From contig NZ_JABFHF010000017.1 of NCBI RefSeq assembly GCF_015476655.1, positions 62,001 to 126,000 of the forward strand: a DNA stretch of 64,000 bases. The letters are read 5' to 3'. The notes under the pieces are model-generated. The model was given only the letters and a program-made list of their open reading frames with translations. It did not search any database and had not been told where the DNA came from. Below, piece after piece: positions 42,565-53,043 of the stretch. Position 1 is the first letter of the stretch, and each line of letters opens with the position of its first letter. A program made the translations under genes and the position numbers. Source of the stretch: Aquiflexum lacus (GTDB taxonomy: Bacteria; Bacteroidota; Bacteroidia; Cytophagales; Cyclobacteriaceae).

Positions 42565-43008
42565 ATGAAAGATACCCTGATAAATTTGTTTGACCGTGAT
42601 TTGAATAAATTGAAACACGAATTGAAACGCTACAAGAAAGAAGAAAACATCTGGAAAGTTTCGGGAGATATTCTCAATTCGTCGGGGACACTTACTGTAC
42701 ATCTGATCGGAAATTTGAATTACTACATTGGGTCTGTTATGGGAAATTCAGGATATGTCAGAGACCGGGATGCCGAATTTTCCACTGTTGGTGTTCCGAG
42801 AGATTCCTTGTTGGAACAATTGGATGATACCATACAAGTGGTTTCAAATGCCATATTGATGTTTTCAGAGGATAAATTTGACAGCAATTATCCGCATGTG
42901 GTTTTTGATGAACCGATGACCTATGAATATTTTATGTTTCATCTTTTCAGCCATTTGAATTACCATCTTGGACAGGTCAATTACCATCGGAGATTATTGG
43001 ATAATTGA
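42565..43008 (+). CDS. DinB-family (DUF1572-like) four-helix protein
   Basis: 147 residues, all-helical. The three metal ligands typical of DinB folds can be placed at His46 (TLTVHLIGN), His130 and His134 (FHLFSHLNYHLGQ). Some DinB members are thiol-dependent S-transferases; this one is unassigned. It follows the phosphofructokinase gene by 11 bp and is probably co-transcribed, though a functional link is not evident. Confidence 0.82.
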   Translation: MKDTLINLFDRDLNKLKHELKRYKKEENIWKVSGDILNSSGTLTVHLIGNLNYYIGSVMGNSGYVRDRDAEFSTVGVPRDSLLEQLDDTIQVVSNAILMFSEDKFDSNYPHVVFDEPMTYEYFMFHLFSHLNYHLGQVNYHRRLLDN

Positions 43009-43147
43009 TTGACACAATTTTAACTTGTTCCGGAGTTTGTAAGATGATCTTGATAAATCCTATCCGATTTGAACTCGCATATATTGGCTTAGAATGAACA
43101 ATTAAGCAGTCTAATGATTTTATTGGTATAACCAATTCAACTAAACT

Positions 43148-43717
43148 ATGACTAATATTTTAATAATTTCTGGAAGTCCAAGGGAAGAAAGCGTGTCATT
43201 GCGCCTTGCCAAACACCTTTTTGAATCCCTTAAAAACAGAAATGAGATTTCAGTGGATTTGTTGGACATCAGAGCGCTTGACCTCCCTTCTATTCAAGTG
43301 GTTTGGAAAAATGAGGAAGTTGTTCCTTCTGAATATTTGCCATTGCTTCAAAAAATGAAAAATGCCGAGGGTTTTATTTTAGTTTCCCCTGAATACAATG
43401 GGGGTTATTCTTCTGATCTTAAAAACCTTTTAGATCATTTTCCCAAATCTTTTTACAAACAAAAAGCTTTTGGAATTGTCACAGGTTCATTGGGTTCCTT
43501 GGGCGGAATGCGCGCAGCTCAAAAACTTTTACATCTAATCCCGGCACTATTTGGGATTGCTTCTCCATTTATGATGATCACTCCACAAATGGATAAAAAA
43601 TTCGATGAAGCTGGTAATCTTCTAGATGAAGCTTTTGCAGGTAACATAGAGAAATTCATCTCGGAGTACCTATGGCTATTGAATCGGCTAAAAAGCTACG
43701 AAAATCAATTGATCTAA
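43148..43717 (+). CDS. NADPH-dependent FMN reductase-family protein
   Basis: 189 residues. Flavodoxin-like fold: the phosphate-binding loop ISGSPREESVSLRLAKHL, then EGFILVSPEYNGGYSSDLKNLLDHF (the family SPEYN motif), then FGIVTGSLGSLGGMRAAQKLL. It should bind FMN and reduce quinones, azo compounds or metals with NAD(P)H in the cytosol. It stands alone between the DinB and sulfatase genes. Confidence 0.88.
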   Translation: MTNILIISGSPREESVSLRLAKHLFESLKNRNEISVDLLDIRALDLPSIQVVWKNEEVVPSEYLPLLQKMKNAEGFILVSPEYNGGYSSDLKNLLDHFPKSFYKQKAFGIVTGSLGSLGGMRAAQKLLHLIPALFGIASPFMMITPQMDKKFDEAGNLLDEAFAGNIEKFISEYLWLLNRLKSYENQLI

Positions 43718-43775
43718 AAGTAATTTTAAAATGAAAATCATTTATTTTGGCAGAATATAATACTATTCCTGATCT

Positions 43776-45200
43776 ATGAGAATTCCTTTAATCCCACTGG
43801 TTTTGGTTTTCGCCTATTTGTTTGGCTGTAATGCTTCTGAAGAGAAAGTTGAAAAAAAGCCAAACATTATTGTGATTTTCACAGACGATCAAGGGTATAA
43901 CGACCTAGGTGTTTTTGGATCTCCGGACATTTTAACACCCAATCTCGATCAGATGGCTGCTGAAGGTATGAAATTCACCAATTTCTACGTGGCCCAGGCC
44001 GTCTGCTCGGCTTCCCGGGCTGCTTTGCTGACAGGGACCTATTCCAATAGATTGGGCATTCATGGGGCTTTGGATCATTCCAGCAATCATGGACTTAATC
44101 CGAATGAGACAACCATAGCCGAAATGCTCAAACCGCTAGGATACCAAACTGCAATATTTGGGAAATGGCATTTAGGACATCATCCCGAGTTTTTGCCAAC
44201 CAATCAGGGGTTTGATGAATATTTTGGAATTCCATATTCCAATGATATGTGGCCAAATCATCCAGAAACTAAAAACTACTATCCACCATTGCCATTGTAT
44301 CAAAATGATAATGTGGTAGACACGGTTTGGACAGATCAAAGCATGTTTACTATTTGGTTTACCGAAAAATCAGTGGACTTTATAAACCGGAATAAAGAAA
44401 ATCCATTTTTTCTCTATTTGGCCCATCCTATGCCACACGTCCCATTGTTTGTTTCTGAAAAATTTAAGGGTAAATCCGAACGGGGACTTTATGGAGATGT
44501 GATCATGGAAATTGATTGGTCAGTGGGAGAGGTGCTCAAAGCGTTGAAAGAAAATGGTTTGGAAGAGAATACTTTGGTGATTTTTCTCTCAGACAATGGA
44601 CCGTGGCTGTCTTATTCAGGGCATTCCGGGTTAGCATATCCACTCAAGGAAGGTAAAGGTACCTCTTGGGATGGGGGAGTGAAAGTACCCACTATCATGA
44701 AATGGAAGGGGAAAATTCCTGAAGGAAAAGTCCAGAAAAATCCTGCCATGAGTATTGATATTTTGCCGACTATCGCTGCTCTTACAGGTGCCCAATTGCC
44801 AGCCTTACCCATTGATGGATTGGATATCTCTTCGATGATAATGGAGAGTTCAGCACCCTCACCACAAGAAGCTTATTTTATTTATTATAATCGTAATGAG
44901 TTACAGGCGATTGTAATGGGGGATTGGAAACTATATTTACCCCATCGTTATAGGTCTATTGCACCTGATCAGGACTTCAGAGATGATGGTATTCCGATAA
45001 AGTATACCATGATCGAATTGGAAGAAATGGAATTGTACCATATTCCTTCTGATGCCTCCGAAGCAAACAATGTGATTGGTGAAAATCCTCAGGTAGTGGA
45101 TATGTTTTTAAAACTTGCTGAAAAAGCCCGGGCAGATATGGGTGATGCACTTACCGGAAATGAGGGTAAATATCTCAGAGAACCGGGAAGGATTAATTGA
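43776..45200 (+). CDS. Sulfatase lipoprotein (Cys-type)
   Basis: 474 residues. A lipoprotein signal with Cys18 (LFGCNA) puts it in the periplasm or on the surface. The family features are NIIVIFTDDQGYNDLGVFG (metal-binding Asp pair), Cys77 in VCSASRAALLTG (the C-x-x-S-R site converted to formylglycine) and FGKWHLGHH. It hydrolyses sulfate esters, possibly of sulfated polysaccharides. No formylglycine-generating enzyme or anSME gene is in the window, so it must be supplied elsewhere. The substrate is unknown; an alkaline-phosphatase superfamily sulfatase is certain. Confidence 0.92.
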   Translation: MRIPLIPLVLVFAYLFGCNASEEKVEKKPNIIVIFTDDQGYNDLGVFGSPDILTPNLDQMAAEGMKFTNFYVAQAVCSASRAALLTGTYSNRLGIHGALDHSSNHGLNPNETTIAEMLKPLGYQTAIFGKWHLGHHPEFLPTNQGFDEYFGIPYSNDMWPNHPETKNYYPPLPLYQNDNVVDTVWTDQSMFTIWFTEKSVDFINRNKENPFFLYLAHPMPHVPLFVSEKFKGKSERGLYGDVIMEIDWSVGEVLKALKENGLEENTLVIFLSDNGPWLSYSGHSGLAYPLKEGKGTSWDGGVKVPTIMKWKGKIPEGKVQKNPAMSIDILPTIAALTGAQLPALPIDGLDISSMIMESSAPSPQEAYFIYYNRNELQAIVMGDWKLYLPHRYRSIAPDQDFRDDGIPIKYTMIELEEMELYHIPSDASEANNVIGENPQVVDMFLKLAEKARADMGDALTGNEGKYLREPGRIN

Positions 45201-45278
45201 ATCAAAATTCTTGCTTACTTTGTATTCTAAATTATTTATTTACGTTGAATTTAACGTATTCTATCTTGCATTGCCCTC

Positions 45279-48200
45279 ATGAAAAGTAAAAAAATAAGAG
45301 CTTTACTGATTTTGGCGTTTTCAATTTTTGTTGTAATTCCATCTGTAGCGATCATACTTTTATATTCCCAACAGAAGGTACTTACCCAAAAGGCCATTGG
45401 AATTTTGAATGAGCAATTTGTTGGGGAATTGTCCGTAAAAGATTCACATATTGCACCATTTACAAATTTCCCGTATGTTTCCATCGATCTGAATGAAATA
45501 GTTTTTTTTGAAGGAAAAACAACAGACTCCAAAATTATATATTCGGTAGAGGATTTATACCTAGGCTTCAGTGTTTGGGATATCATTAGAGGTAAATACA
45601 AAATCAAAAGTCTCAAAGTCCAAAACGGTAATCTGGATCTCGTCAAAGATGCTGAAGGAAACATCAATCTGTTGATGGCCAAAGGTATTTTAAATGAAAA
45701 TGAGGAATCTTTAGATGAAGGCGGTATCGATCTCGATTTGTCATCTATCCAACTAAAAAATGTAAAAGTGAAATTTGATGATTTATCAAACTCGACTACA
45801 ATTGATGTGGATTTGGAGAAAGCTGACGCAATCATCAAGCTTCAGGATGAACATATATATATTGATTTGATTTCTGATTTGATTTTGGGTTATATTGTAG
45901 ACAGTAAACCAACATTTTTTTCTCAAAAACATTTCAAATTGGACTTGGAATTTGATTATGATCAAAGCACCAATGAATTGTTACTTGCTCCTTCTAGGTT
46001 GTATTTGGAAGATGCACTTTTGGGTTTGGAAGGTAAAGCAGACCTGGGAGATGACATCTATCTGGATATAAAGATGAGAGGGGAAAAACCTGATTTTTCA
46101 CTGCTTGCAGCTTTTTTACCCAAAGAGACTGCAATGCTTCTGAAGAAATATGAAAATGAAGGAGATGTGTTTTTTCAAGGCTCTGTTGAAGGATTTGCAG
46201 GAAATGGAAATGTACCAAAGATTGCCGTTGAATTTGGATGTGATAATGCTTATTTCCTCAATACAGGTATCAATAAGAAGGTGGATGATTTAAGATTCAC
46301 AGGTTTTTTTACAAATGGAAAAGAAAGGAGACTTAAAACCTCAGAATTTCAGTTGTTGAATTTTTATGCCAAACCTGATCAAGGCAAATTTCAGGGGAGG
46401 TTGATTGTGCAGGATTTTGAAAACCCAGCTGTCAAAATCAATTTAAATGCAGATTTGGATCTGGAATTCCTGGGTGATTTTTTTGAAGTGGAAGGGCTTC
46501 AGGGTATCAGTGGTCAGGTGATTGTGGATATGGATTTTGATGAACTCATTGACTTCGAATCTGGAGTAGGTGGGATCAGCAATGCTAAAAACAGTATCCA
46601 AAGCGAGCTGAAAATCATTGATCTTAATGTTTCTTTGCCCGATTATCCACACCAAATAAGATCGGTAAATGCATATGCATTCATGAAAGAGGGAAATTTA
46701 AGTTTGGATAATTTGAGTTTTCAGATTGCAGATTCAGATTTTCACCTTTCAGGAACTATGAGCGACTTACCCTCAGTGCTGCACAGAGATTCTAAGCCAA
46801 TAAAAGCCAAATTGGAAGCAAGCGCTTCCAGAATTGATTTAAATCAATTACTTCCTTCAGACAGCGCTATCAATGAGGTGATCAACGATTTTAAAATCAA
46901 ACTTGCGTTCGAATCAACAGGGATAAATCTAATGAGTTATGAGTATTTGCCTCATGGGGAGTTTTTTATTGAGGATTTCTATGCCAAGCTGGAGAAATAC
47001 CCTCATGCCTTCCATGATTTTCATGCAGACATTCTGATTGGGGAAGAAAATATGGAAGTGAAGGATTTTTCGGGAGAGATAGACAAGAGTGATTTTCATT
47101 TTTCAGGGAAAGTCCTGAATTATCCAAAATGGTTTCAGGAAAACCCAAAAGGGGACAGCAGGTTTGAAATTGATTTGGTATCCAATCATTTGAATATCAG
47201 TGATCTCCTAAAATACAATGGGGTGAGCTACCTACCTGAAGATTATCAAAAAGAAGAAATAGATGGTTTGAATTTGAAGGGTAGTCTGGATCTTCATTAT
47301 AATGACGGATTCGAGTCTGCCGATTTTTATTTGACTGACCTAGATGGGAAATTCAAGGTTCATCCCTTAAAATTAGAAGATTTTGGTGGGAGAATACATT
47401 ATGAACTTGATTTCCTGACTGTCACTGATTTCGGAGGAAAGATGGGGGCCTCTGATTTTAAAGTAAGTATGGGATATCAGCTTGGTGAACCGGATTCATT
47501 AAAAAATAAAAGGAATTTTTTCTATTTAAAATCACTTGCCTTGGACTTGGATGCATTGATGGGCTTTGAAAGCATAGATGTGGACACCAATCATCAGGAG
47601 GCATTTAATGTATTCGAACTTCCTTTCTCAGAAATGGACTTCAAAGCTGAAATCGGAAAAATGAATTACCATACTTTTTGGTTGGAAAATGTCTCTGCTT
47701 CTGCACGTACTACAACCGATCATTACATTTATTTGGATACACTTGGTTTAAGAGCAGCAGATGGCACCTTGGGAGTAAAGGGCTATTTCAATGGATCTGA
47801 CCCTGAGCATATTTATTTTTATAGTACGATGGAAGCCTCAAAGCTAGATCTGGACAAACTTTTGATCAAGTTTGAGAATTTTGGGCAGGATTATCTGATC
47901 AATGAAAATCTTCATGGTAAAGTAAGCGGCACCATTACCAGTAAGTTTTTAGTATATCCTGATCTCACTCCGATAATAGAAAAATCAGAGGCAAAAATGG
48001 ATCTCACGATTTATCAAGGTAGTATTGTCAATTTTGCGCCCTTGAGTGCGATGTCGAGTTATTTTTCAGATCGTAACCTCAGCAATGTGAAATTTGATAC
48101 CCTGAGCAATACCTTTGATCTGAAAGATGGTATACTGAATATTCCCAGTATGAACATTAATTCGAGTTTGGGATTTATTGAGCTATCGGGTAAGCAGAGC

Positions 48201-48428
48201 TTGGATTTGAATATGGATTATTTTATCAGAATCCCATTGGGCATGGTGACTTCAGTAGGTTTTAAATCTCTCTTTGGAGGCAAAAACAAAAATGAAGTAG
48301 ATCCTGATCAGGAAGATGCGATCGTGTACAGGGATGAGGATAAAAAGGTCCGATTTGTCAATGTGAATATGAAAGGTACACCAGATGATTATAAGATCAG
48401 TCTTGGAAGAGACAGGAAGTCGAATTAA
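45279..48428 (+). CDS. AsmA-family lipid-transfer-like envelope protein
   Basis: 1049 residues. One N-terminal membrane helix (ALLILAFSIFVVIPSVAIILLY) is followed by a long periplasmic part made of repeated beta-strands, the AsmA N-domain (AIGILNEQFVGELSVKDSHIAPFTNFPYVSIDL) and a C-terminal AsmA-like region (LKDGILNIPSMNINSSLGFIELSGKQSLDLNMDYFIRIPLGMV). AsmA-like proteins bridge inner and outer membranes and carry phospholipids. It follows the sulfatase gene by 78 bp in the same direction. Repetitive and probably slow to fold, but no frameshift. Confidence 0.85.
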   Translation: MKSKKIRALLILAFSIFVVIPSVAIILLYSQQKVLTQKAIGILNEQFVGELSVKDSHIAPFTNFPYVSIDLNEIVFFEGKTTDSKIIYSVEDLYLGFSVWDIIRGKYKIKSLKVQNGNLDLVKDAEGNINLLMAKGILNENEESLDEGGIDLDLSSIQLKNVKVKFDDLSNSTTIDVDLEKADAIIKLQDEHIYIDLISDLILGYIVDSKPTFFSQKHFKLDLEFDYDQSTNELLLAPSRLYLEDALLGLEGKADLGDDIYLDIKMRGEKPDFSLLAAFLPKETAMLLKKYENEGDVFFQGSVEGFAGNGNVPKIAVEFGCDNAYFLNTGINKKVDDLRFTGFFTNGKERRLKTSEFQLLNFYAKPDQGKFQGRLIVQDFENPAVKINLNADLDLEFLGDFFEVEGLQGISGQVIVDMDFDELIDFESGVGGISNAKNSIQSELKIIDLNVSLPDYPHQIRSVNAYAFMKEGNLSLDNLSFQIADSDFHLSGTMSDLPSVLHRDSKPIKAKLEASASRIDLNQLLPSDSAINEVINDFKIKLAFESTGINLMSYEYLPHGEFFIEDFYAKLEKYPHAFHDFHADILIGEENMEVKDFSGEIDKSDFHFSGKVLNYPKWFQENPKGDSRFEIDLVSNHLNISDLLKYNGVSYLPEDYQKEEIDGLNLKGSLDLHYNDGFESADFYLTDLDGKFKVHPLKLEDFGGRIHYELDFLTVTDFGGKMGASDFKVSMGYQLGEPDSLKNKRNFFYLKSLALDLDALMGFESIDVDTNHQEAFNVFELPFSEMDFKAEIGKMNYHTFWLENVSASARTTTDHYIYLDTLGLRAADGTLGVKGYFNGSDPEHIYFYSTMEASKLDLDKLLIKFENFGQDYLINENLHGKVSGTITSKFLVYPDLTPIIEKSEAKMDLTIYQGSIVNFAPLSAMSSYFSDRNLSNVKFDTLSNTFDLKDGILNIPSMNINSSLGFIELSGKQSLDLNMDYFIRIPLGMVTSVGFKSLFGGKNKNEVDPDQEDAIVYRDEDKKVRFVNVNMKGTPDDYKISLGRDRKSN

Positions 48429-48620
48429 GGATTGCACCAAAAAGTATCAGAATATTGACCCAATGTAAATCCAGCTGCATAGATGGAAAACTAGTATTTC
48501 ACAATGAAAAATACCAAACCTCTTGGAGGATTCGGATCAAAACTAGCTGTCCTTATTGATTAACATCATGAGTTGATAAATCCAAAACCTGTTGTAAGGA
48601 GTGGAATGATCACTTATCAA

Positions 48621-50957
48621 TTAAAAATTAAACCTTGCCGACAAAAGGACTATTCTTGTTTCCTGTTTGGAATAAAAATCCTGGGAAAAAGAATTGGTCT
48701 CTGCAAATCCTGCAAATCTCCTTGTATCAAATATATCCCTGACACTTAAAGCCAGGCTACCTTTTTTATTGAAGAGACTTTTTTGAAGGGTGGCATCTAT
48801 AAAATATTGTGCCAAATCACGACCTTGGGCCTCTATTTCGGGGGATTCATAATTTCCCGCTATTTGGAAATTTAGCCCATAAGGCAATTTGAAATCCTGC
48901 GTAAATTTGACATTCCAAGCAAATCCTGAATTGGTAAACTCTTCGCTGATGTTGGATCCATCAACTGATATTCTGAATAGGGTTAAGCCACCATTGATGG
49001 AATACCAATCACTAACCTCACTTGTTCCTATCAATTCCAAACCATAAGATTGGGCTGACAAAAGATTTTCCGGTTGTGTATAGGATATTCCATCTTCCAC
49101 TATGGTGATAAAATCAAGTTGTCCGTTGACTTTACGATAGAAAAGGTTTGAGGTCAAACTTGTCTTTTCAAACGTTGCCATATGACCTACTTCAAATGAA
49201 TTGATCATCTCAGGCTGTAAATTCGGATTACCCCTGCGGACATTTAGGCTATCTGTAATGTCCGGAAAGGGATTAAGCCTCCATGCTCTTGGCCTGTCAA
49301 TCCTTCTGCTGTAGGTGAACTTAAGCGAATGCTTTTCGCTCACATTGTACATCCCTTGCACGCTCGGGAATAGGTTGAAATAGTTCTGCTTATTTCTATC
49401 TCCGGTATTTTGGAGGTAGGTGTCCACCAAAGTCATCTCTCCTCTCAATCCAACTGCATACTCAAATTTTGGTTTTGCGACTGATATCAATGCATATCCT
49501 GCGTGAATCTGATCTTTGTATATAAATCTGTTGCTGATTTGCTCATCTTCCACAAATCCATTTTCCTGTTCATTAAACCTAAAATACTGGTAATCGTTGT
49601 CGAATTTTCTGATGATAGATTTTACACCGGTTTCAAACTTCCCGAATTCCAAAGGCTTGATATAATCTGCCTGCAAAACAGAGATATTTCTGATCTCATC
49701 AATATAGGCAAGTTCCTGCCCAGTCCTGTTTTCCGGAATAGGATCTAAGGTATTGTTAAAAATATCTATTTCCTGTGTTTTAAATTGGTTTCTAAAAGAA
49801 TGGCTGGCTGTGGCTCTGAATAAATGGCCTTTGTCTTTGAAGTTGTGTTCAAAAATCAAGGCATTGTCAAGTCCTGTATCTGTTTCGCTTTCCTGGTTTC
49901 TTCTGACATAATCAAAAGCTTCCGGTTCATTACCTCCTCTTTCCAGTTCCGCAAAAAGGGTATTGATTTGCCTATCCAAGCTGGATTGGTAAACTCCTTC
50001 ATAGCTAAGTACATTGTTCCCAAAGTAATAGTCTGCACCATAGGTCAAATTATGCCCGACGTTTCGACTGGAACTTTCTGTATTTTGTTGTAAAGTTTCA
50101 TCGTTTTCAAAAAGGTTACGGGTAGAACTACGATTACCTACATTTTTCCAATCCCGGAAATTATAACCCACAAAGGTGTTAAGCCTTGCACTTCTATGGT
50201 TCATTCTTGCACCAAGGTTGGTCCTGTTTCTGGTGCCATAAGTAGCTTCCAATCCACCATGTGTGCCAAGATCTTGTCCTTTTTTCAGCACAATATCAAT
50301 GACACCACCCTCCGCCTCCGCATCATATCGGGCATTGGGATTATTGATGATTTTGATTTCCTCAACTGCACTTGCAGGGAGTTGATCAAGATTTTGAGTC
50401 AAAGAGGAGTTACGGCCATTGATTAAAATGTTTGTGCCGCTGCTTCCCCTCAAAGAAATGGAACCGTCTTCCGAAACAATGATCGATGGGGTATTTCTCA
50501 ATATATCCAATAAAGTTCCGCCTACGTTGGCCAAATTATTCTCAGGTGTAATGGTAATACCTTCCATGCTGGTCCGGAAAGGCAATTTGGAAGTCTGAAC
50601 CACAACCTCCTCAAGATTTTGGCTATCGCCTTCCAATGTGATATCACCTAAATCAATTGGTCCATTGATTTCAATTTCTTCAAGAACAAAGTCTTTGTAA
50701 CCCAAAAAGAAAGCTTTGAAAGTATATTTCCCTTTTGGAGCCTCCAGAGAAAAAAGGCCATCGTCATCTGAATCAGAAAAACTGACAGGTCTTGTTTGAT
50801 CCTGCAACGAAAAAAGTGCAACTTGAACAAAACCCAGAGGTTTCTTTGTGTCTGAATCCTGAATAGTGCCATTTACCGAATAAGATTGAGCGAATATGTC
50901 GGATATCCCTAGGGTGATCAGAAAAATAACGGTAAGAAAATACTTTAAACTTTTCAT
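48621..50957 (-). CDS. TonB-dependent receptor-like outer-membrane protein
   Basis: 778 residues. The signal peptide ends ...ISDIFAQ. A carboxypeptidase-like regulatory domain follows (YSVNGTIQDSDTKKPLGFVQVALFS), then a plug (LRNTPSIIVSEDGSISLRGSSGTNILINGR) and a long beta-barrel of the Bacteroidota outer-membrane barrel family (SLKFTYSRRIDRPRAWRLNPFPDITDSLNVRRGNPNLQPE). It lies 70 bp downstream of a two-component system in the same direction, so it could be part of that regulon. No SusD partner is next to it, so glycan uptake is not implied. Substrate unknown (siderophores, peptides or other). Confidence 0.9.
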   Translation of the reverse strand: MKSLKYFLTVIFLITLGISDIFAQSYSVNGTIQDSDTKKPLGFVQVALFSLQDQTRPVSFSDSDDDGLFSLEAPKGKYTFKAFFLGYKDFVLEEIEINGPIDLGDITLEGDSQNLEEVVVQTSKLPFRTSMEGITITPENNLANVGGTLLDILRNTPSIIVSEDGSISLRGSSGTNILINGRNSSLTQNLDQLPASAVEEIKIINNPNARYDAEAEGGVIDIVLKKGQDLGTHGGLEATYGTRNRTNLGARMNHRSARLNTFVGYNFRDWKNVGNRSSTRNLFENDETLQQNTESSSRNVGHNLTYGADYYFGNNVLSYEGVYQSSLDRQINTLFAELERGGNEPEAFDYVRRNQESETDTGLDNALIFEHNFKDKGHLFRATASHSFRNQFKTQEIDIFNNTLDPIPENRTGQELAYIDEIRNISVLQADYIKPLEFGKFETGVKSIIRKFDNDYQYFRFNEQENGFVEDEQISNRFIYKDQIHAGYALISVAKPKFEYAVGLRGEMTLVDTYLQNTGDRNKQNYFNLFPSVQGMYNVSEKHSLKFTYSRRIDRPRAWRLNPFPDITDSLNVRRGNPNLQPEMINSFEVGHMATFEKTSLTSNLFYRKVNGQLDFITIVEDGISYTQPENLLSAQSYGLELIGTSEVSDWYSINGGLTLFRISVDGSNISEEFTNSGFAWNVKFTQDFKLPYGLNFQIAGNYESPEIEAQGRDLAQYFIDATLQKSLFNKKGSLALSVRDIFDTRRFAGFAETNSFSQDFYSKQETRIVLLSARFNF

Positions 50958-51027
50958 TGAATTAGACTCGGTTTGATTGTTTACATTACAAAAATACCCT
51001 TACAATCTGATTCAATTTTGAAGTTGG

Positions 51028-52281
51028 CTATTTGAAATCAATTGTTGTGGTATGGATACTTACATCTGTAGCATAACCAAAACTGAATTGATATGTTTTA
51101 CATATTTGATTAACAATAGCTAAACCCAAGCCAACTGATTCCGGTTTGTCACTTTCTTTTTTAAACCTTTCGATCAATTCACTGGGATTATTTTGCAGTG
51201 AAGACCCTGAATTCTTGATTATCATTTGCTGAGAATCAAGGTGAATTTTTATCCAACCTCCTTTATAGTTGTGTTTAATGGCGTTTCCCAATAAATTATT
51301 GATCATGATTTCGGCTATAAAGGGATGCATTTTCACCAAGACTTGTGGTTTAATTTCAGTTTGAAGCTTCAATTCACTCAAAGTGATAAGTTCAGATAGT
51401 AATTCGATGTTTTTGATAAGGATTTTTGATAAGTCAATTTCGGATGGTGGCTCAAATTCTTCATTTTCAAGTTTGGCCAATAAACTCAAAGACCTGACAA
51501 TCTGATGGATCCTTTCATTGTTTTGATAGGCAGAATAAATCAGATGTGCCTGTTCTTCCGTCATCTCCAAATTCATCAGATTTTCCAATTTTCCACTTAC
51601 CACGGCAGCTGGAGTTTGTATTTCATGGGAAATGTTTTCTGAAAATTCCTTGATCTGCCTATAATCCTTGAGCAGTTTTTGAGTCATCCTTTCCAAAAAT
51701 TCATTGAGGTGATTGAACTCTGATACTTTGCTTTCCTGAAAACGCAAGGGTTTGTTTGTTTGAAAATTGAATTGCTGAATTTCTTGTAAAGTATGCTGGA
51801 ATGGCCTCAAAATCCAGTTGGAAATTCCACGGAAAAATAAACCCAAAAATACCAGTTGGATAAAAAAGACCACCAACATGGTATACACCACGGTTTCGGT
51901 AATATCCTCCGCTTCAACCACGAGATTGTAATAAGAAATTCTGTAATGCTTGTTTTCTATTTTGAATGACCTGCTCGCTTTCAATTGTTTTTCTTCCCTG
52001 CTCAACGGATCGTGATAGGCTATCGTGTCCCGGATACTCAGATTCTCTTCTTCAAGTTGAAATGGCAATTCATTGATTTCCAATCTTTCATTGACCAAGG
52101 CTTCAGGTGGGATTCCCTGTCGGATTCTTTCTGCATAGGCTTCTATTTGCCTGTCCAACTCCATTCCTAACTCAAAATCAATTTCTGCCCCCAGTTTCCT
52201 ATAAATGAAAAAACCTCCAATCAGCAGTGCCAACATAATGATGATCAAATAGACGGAGGTAAGTAGGTTTAGAAGTTTCAT
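51028..52281 (-). CDS. Sensor histidine kinase
   Basis: 417 residues. Two membrane helices (LLTSVYLIIIMLALLIGGFFIY and VVYTMLVVFFIQLVFLGLFF) enclose a ~100-residue periplasmic sensor domain. The cytoplasmic part has the phosphoacceptor His in EFSENISHEIQTPAAVVS, the N-box MINNLLGNAIKHNY and the G2-box SVGLGLAIVNQI; the G1 box is degenerate (KNSG). The gene overlaps the response regulator by 4 bp, so they form one system. Signal unknown. Confidence 0.93.
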   Translation of the reverse strand: MKLLNLLTSVYLIIIMLALLIGGFFIYRKLGAEIDFELGMELDRQIEAYAERIRQGIPPEALVNERLEINELPFQLEEENLSIRDTIAYHDPLSREEKQLKASRSFKIENKHYRISYYNLVVEAEDITETVVYTMLVVFFIQLVFLGLFFRGISNWILRPFQHTLQEIQQFNFQTNKPLRFQESKVSEFNHLNEFLERMTQKLLKDYRQIKEFSENISHEIQTPAAVVSGKLENLMNLEMTEEQAHLIYSAYQNNERIHQIVRSLSLLAKLENEEFEPPSEIDLSKILIKNIELLSELITLSELKLQTEIKPQVLVKMHPFIAEIMINNLLGNAIKHNYKGGWIKIHLDSQQMIIKNSGSSLQNNPSELIERFKKESDKPESVGLGLAIVNQICKTYQFSFGYATDVSIHTTTIDFK

Positions 52282-52961
52282 GATTGGGGTTCTCCAAATT
52301 TATATCCTATGCCATATACGGTAGTGAGGTAATCGTTTCCACCAGCCTCTGCTATTTTCTTTCGTAGGTTTTTGATATGCTGATAGATAAAATCAAAACT
52401 TGGGAGATTATCGGTGTAATCCCCCCATAAATGCTGGGCAATGGCATTTTTTCCCAAAACCCTGTTTTTGTTGGTGATCAAAAACACCAATAGATCAAAT
52501 TCTTTTTTTGTCAGGTCCAATGGTTTTCCATGGACTTTGGCTTGTAGATTTTGAAGCTGTATCGCTATTTCATTGAAGTTTACCTCATCAGAACCACTCA
52601 GTTTGGATCTTCGATAAATGGCCTTTAGCCTGGCCAAGAGTTCAGACAAATGAAATGGTTTGGGTAAATAATCGTCTGCCCCAAGGTCCAATCCATTGAT
52701 TTTGTCATCCAAAGAATTTTTGGCAGAAATGATCAAAACATTGGGCCTGACCTTCAATTTTTTTAAAATTTCCAAAAAACTCAGACCATTGCCATCAGGT
52801 AACATCAAGTCCAACAGGACACAATCATATTCAAAAGAAAGGATTTTATCCTGTGCATCAAAAAGGTTTCCTGCCACCTCACAGATAATCCCCTCATGGG
52901 AAAGGTATTGAATGATGTTTTGGGTCAATTCCTGGTTATCTTCTATCAATAATATCTTCAT
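52278..52961 (-). CDS. OmpR/PhoB-family response regulator
   Basis: 227 residues from ATG 52959-52961 (MKILLIEDNQELTQNI); a TTG at 52967 adds two residues. Receiver domain: acidic pair in IEDNQ, phosphorylatable Asp in LLDLMLPDGNG, and Lys in LPKPFHL. The C-terminal winged helix is clear (LTKKEFDLLVFLITNKNRVLGKNAIAQHLWGD ... TVYGIGYKFG). It is first in the regulator, kinase, TonB-receptor order, so control of the receptor is plausible. Confidence 0.95.
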   Translation of the reverse strand: MKILLIEDNQELTQNIIQYLSHEGIICEVAGNLFDAQDKILSFEYDCVLLDLMLPDGNGLSFLEILKKLKVRPNVLIISAKNSLDDKINGLDLGADDYLPKPFHLSELLARLKAIYRRSKLSGSDEVNFNEIAIQLQNLQAKVHGKPLDLTKKEFDLLVFLITNKNRVLGKNAIAQHLWGDYTDNLPSFDFIYQHIKNLRKKIAEAGGNDYLTTVYGIGYKFGEPQS

Positions 52962-53043
52962 TGGCAAAATCGCTATGCAATTGTATCAAACCTATTTGAA
53001 TTAATATTCGGCTAAAAATCTGAAGGAAATCTGAAGTGGTAGA

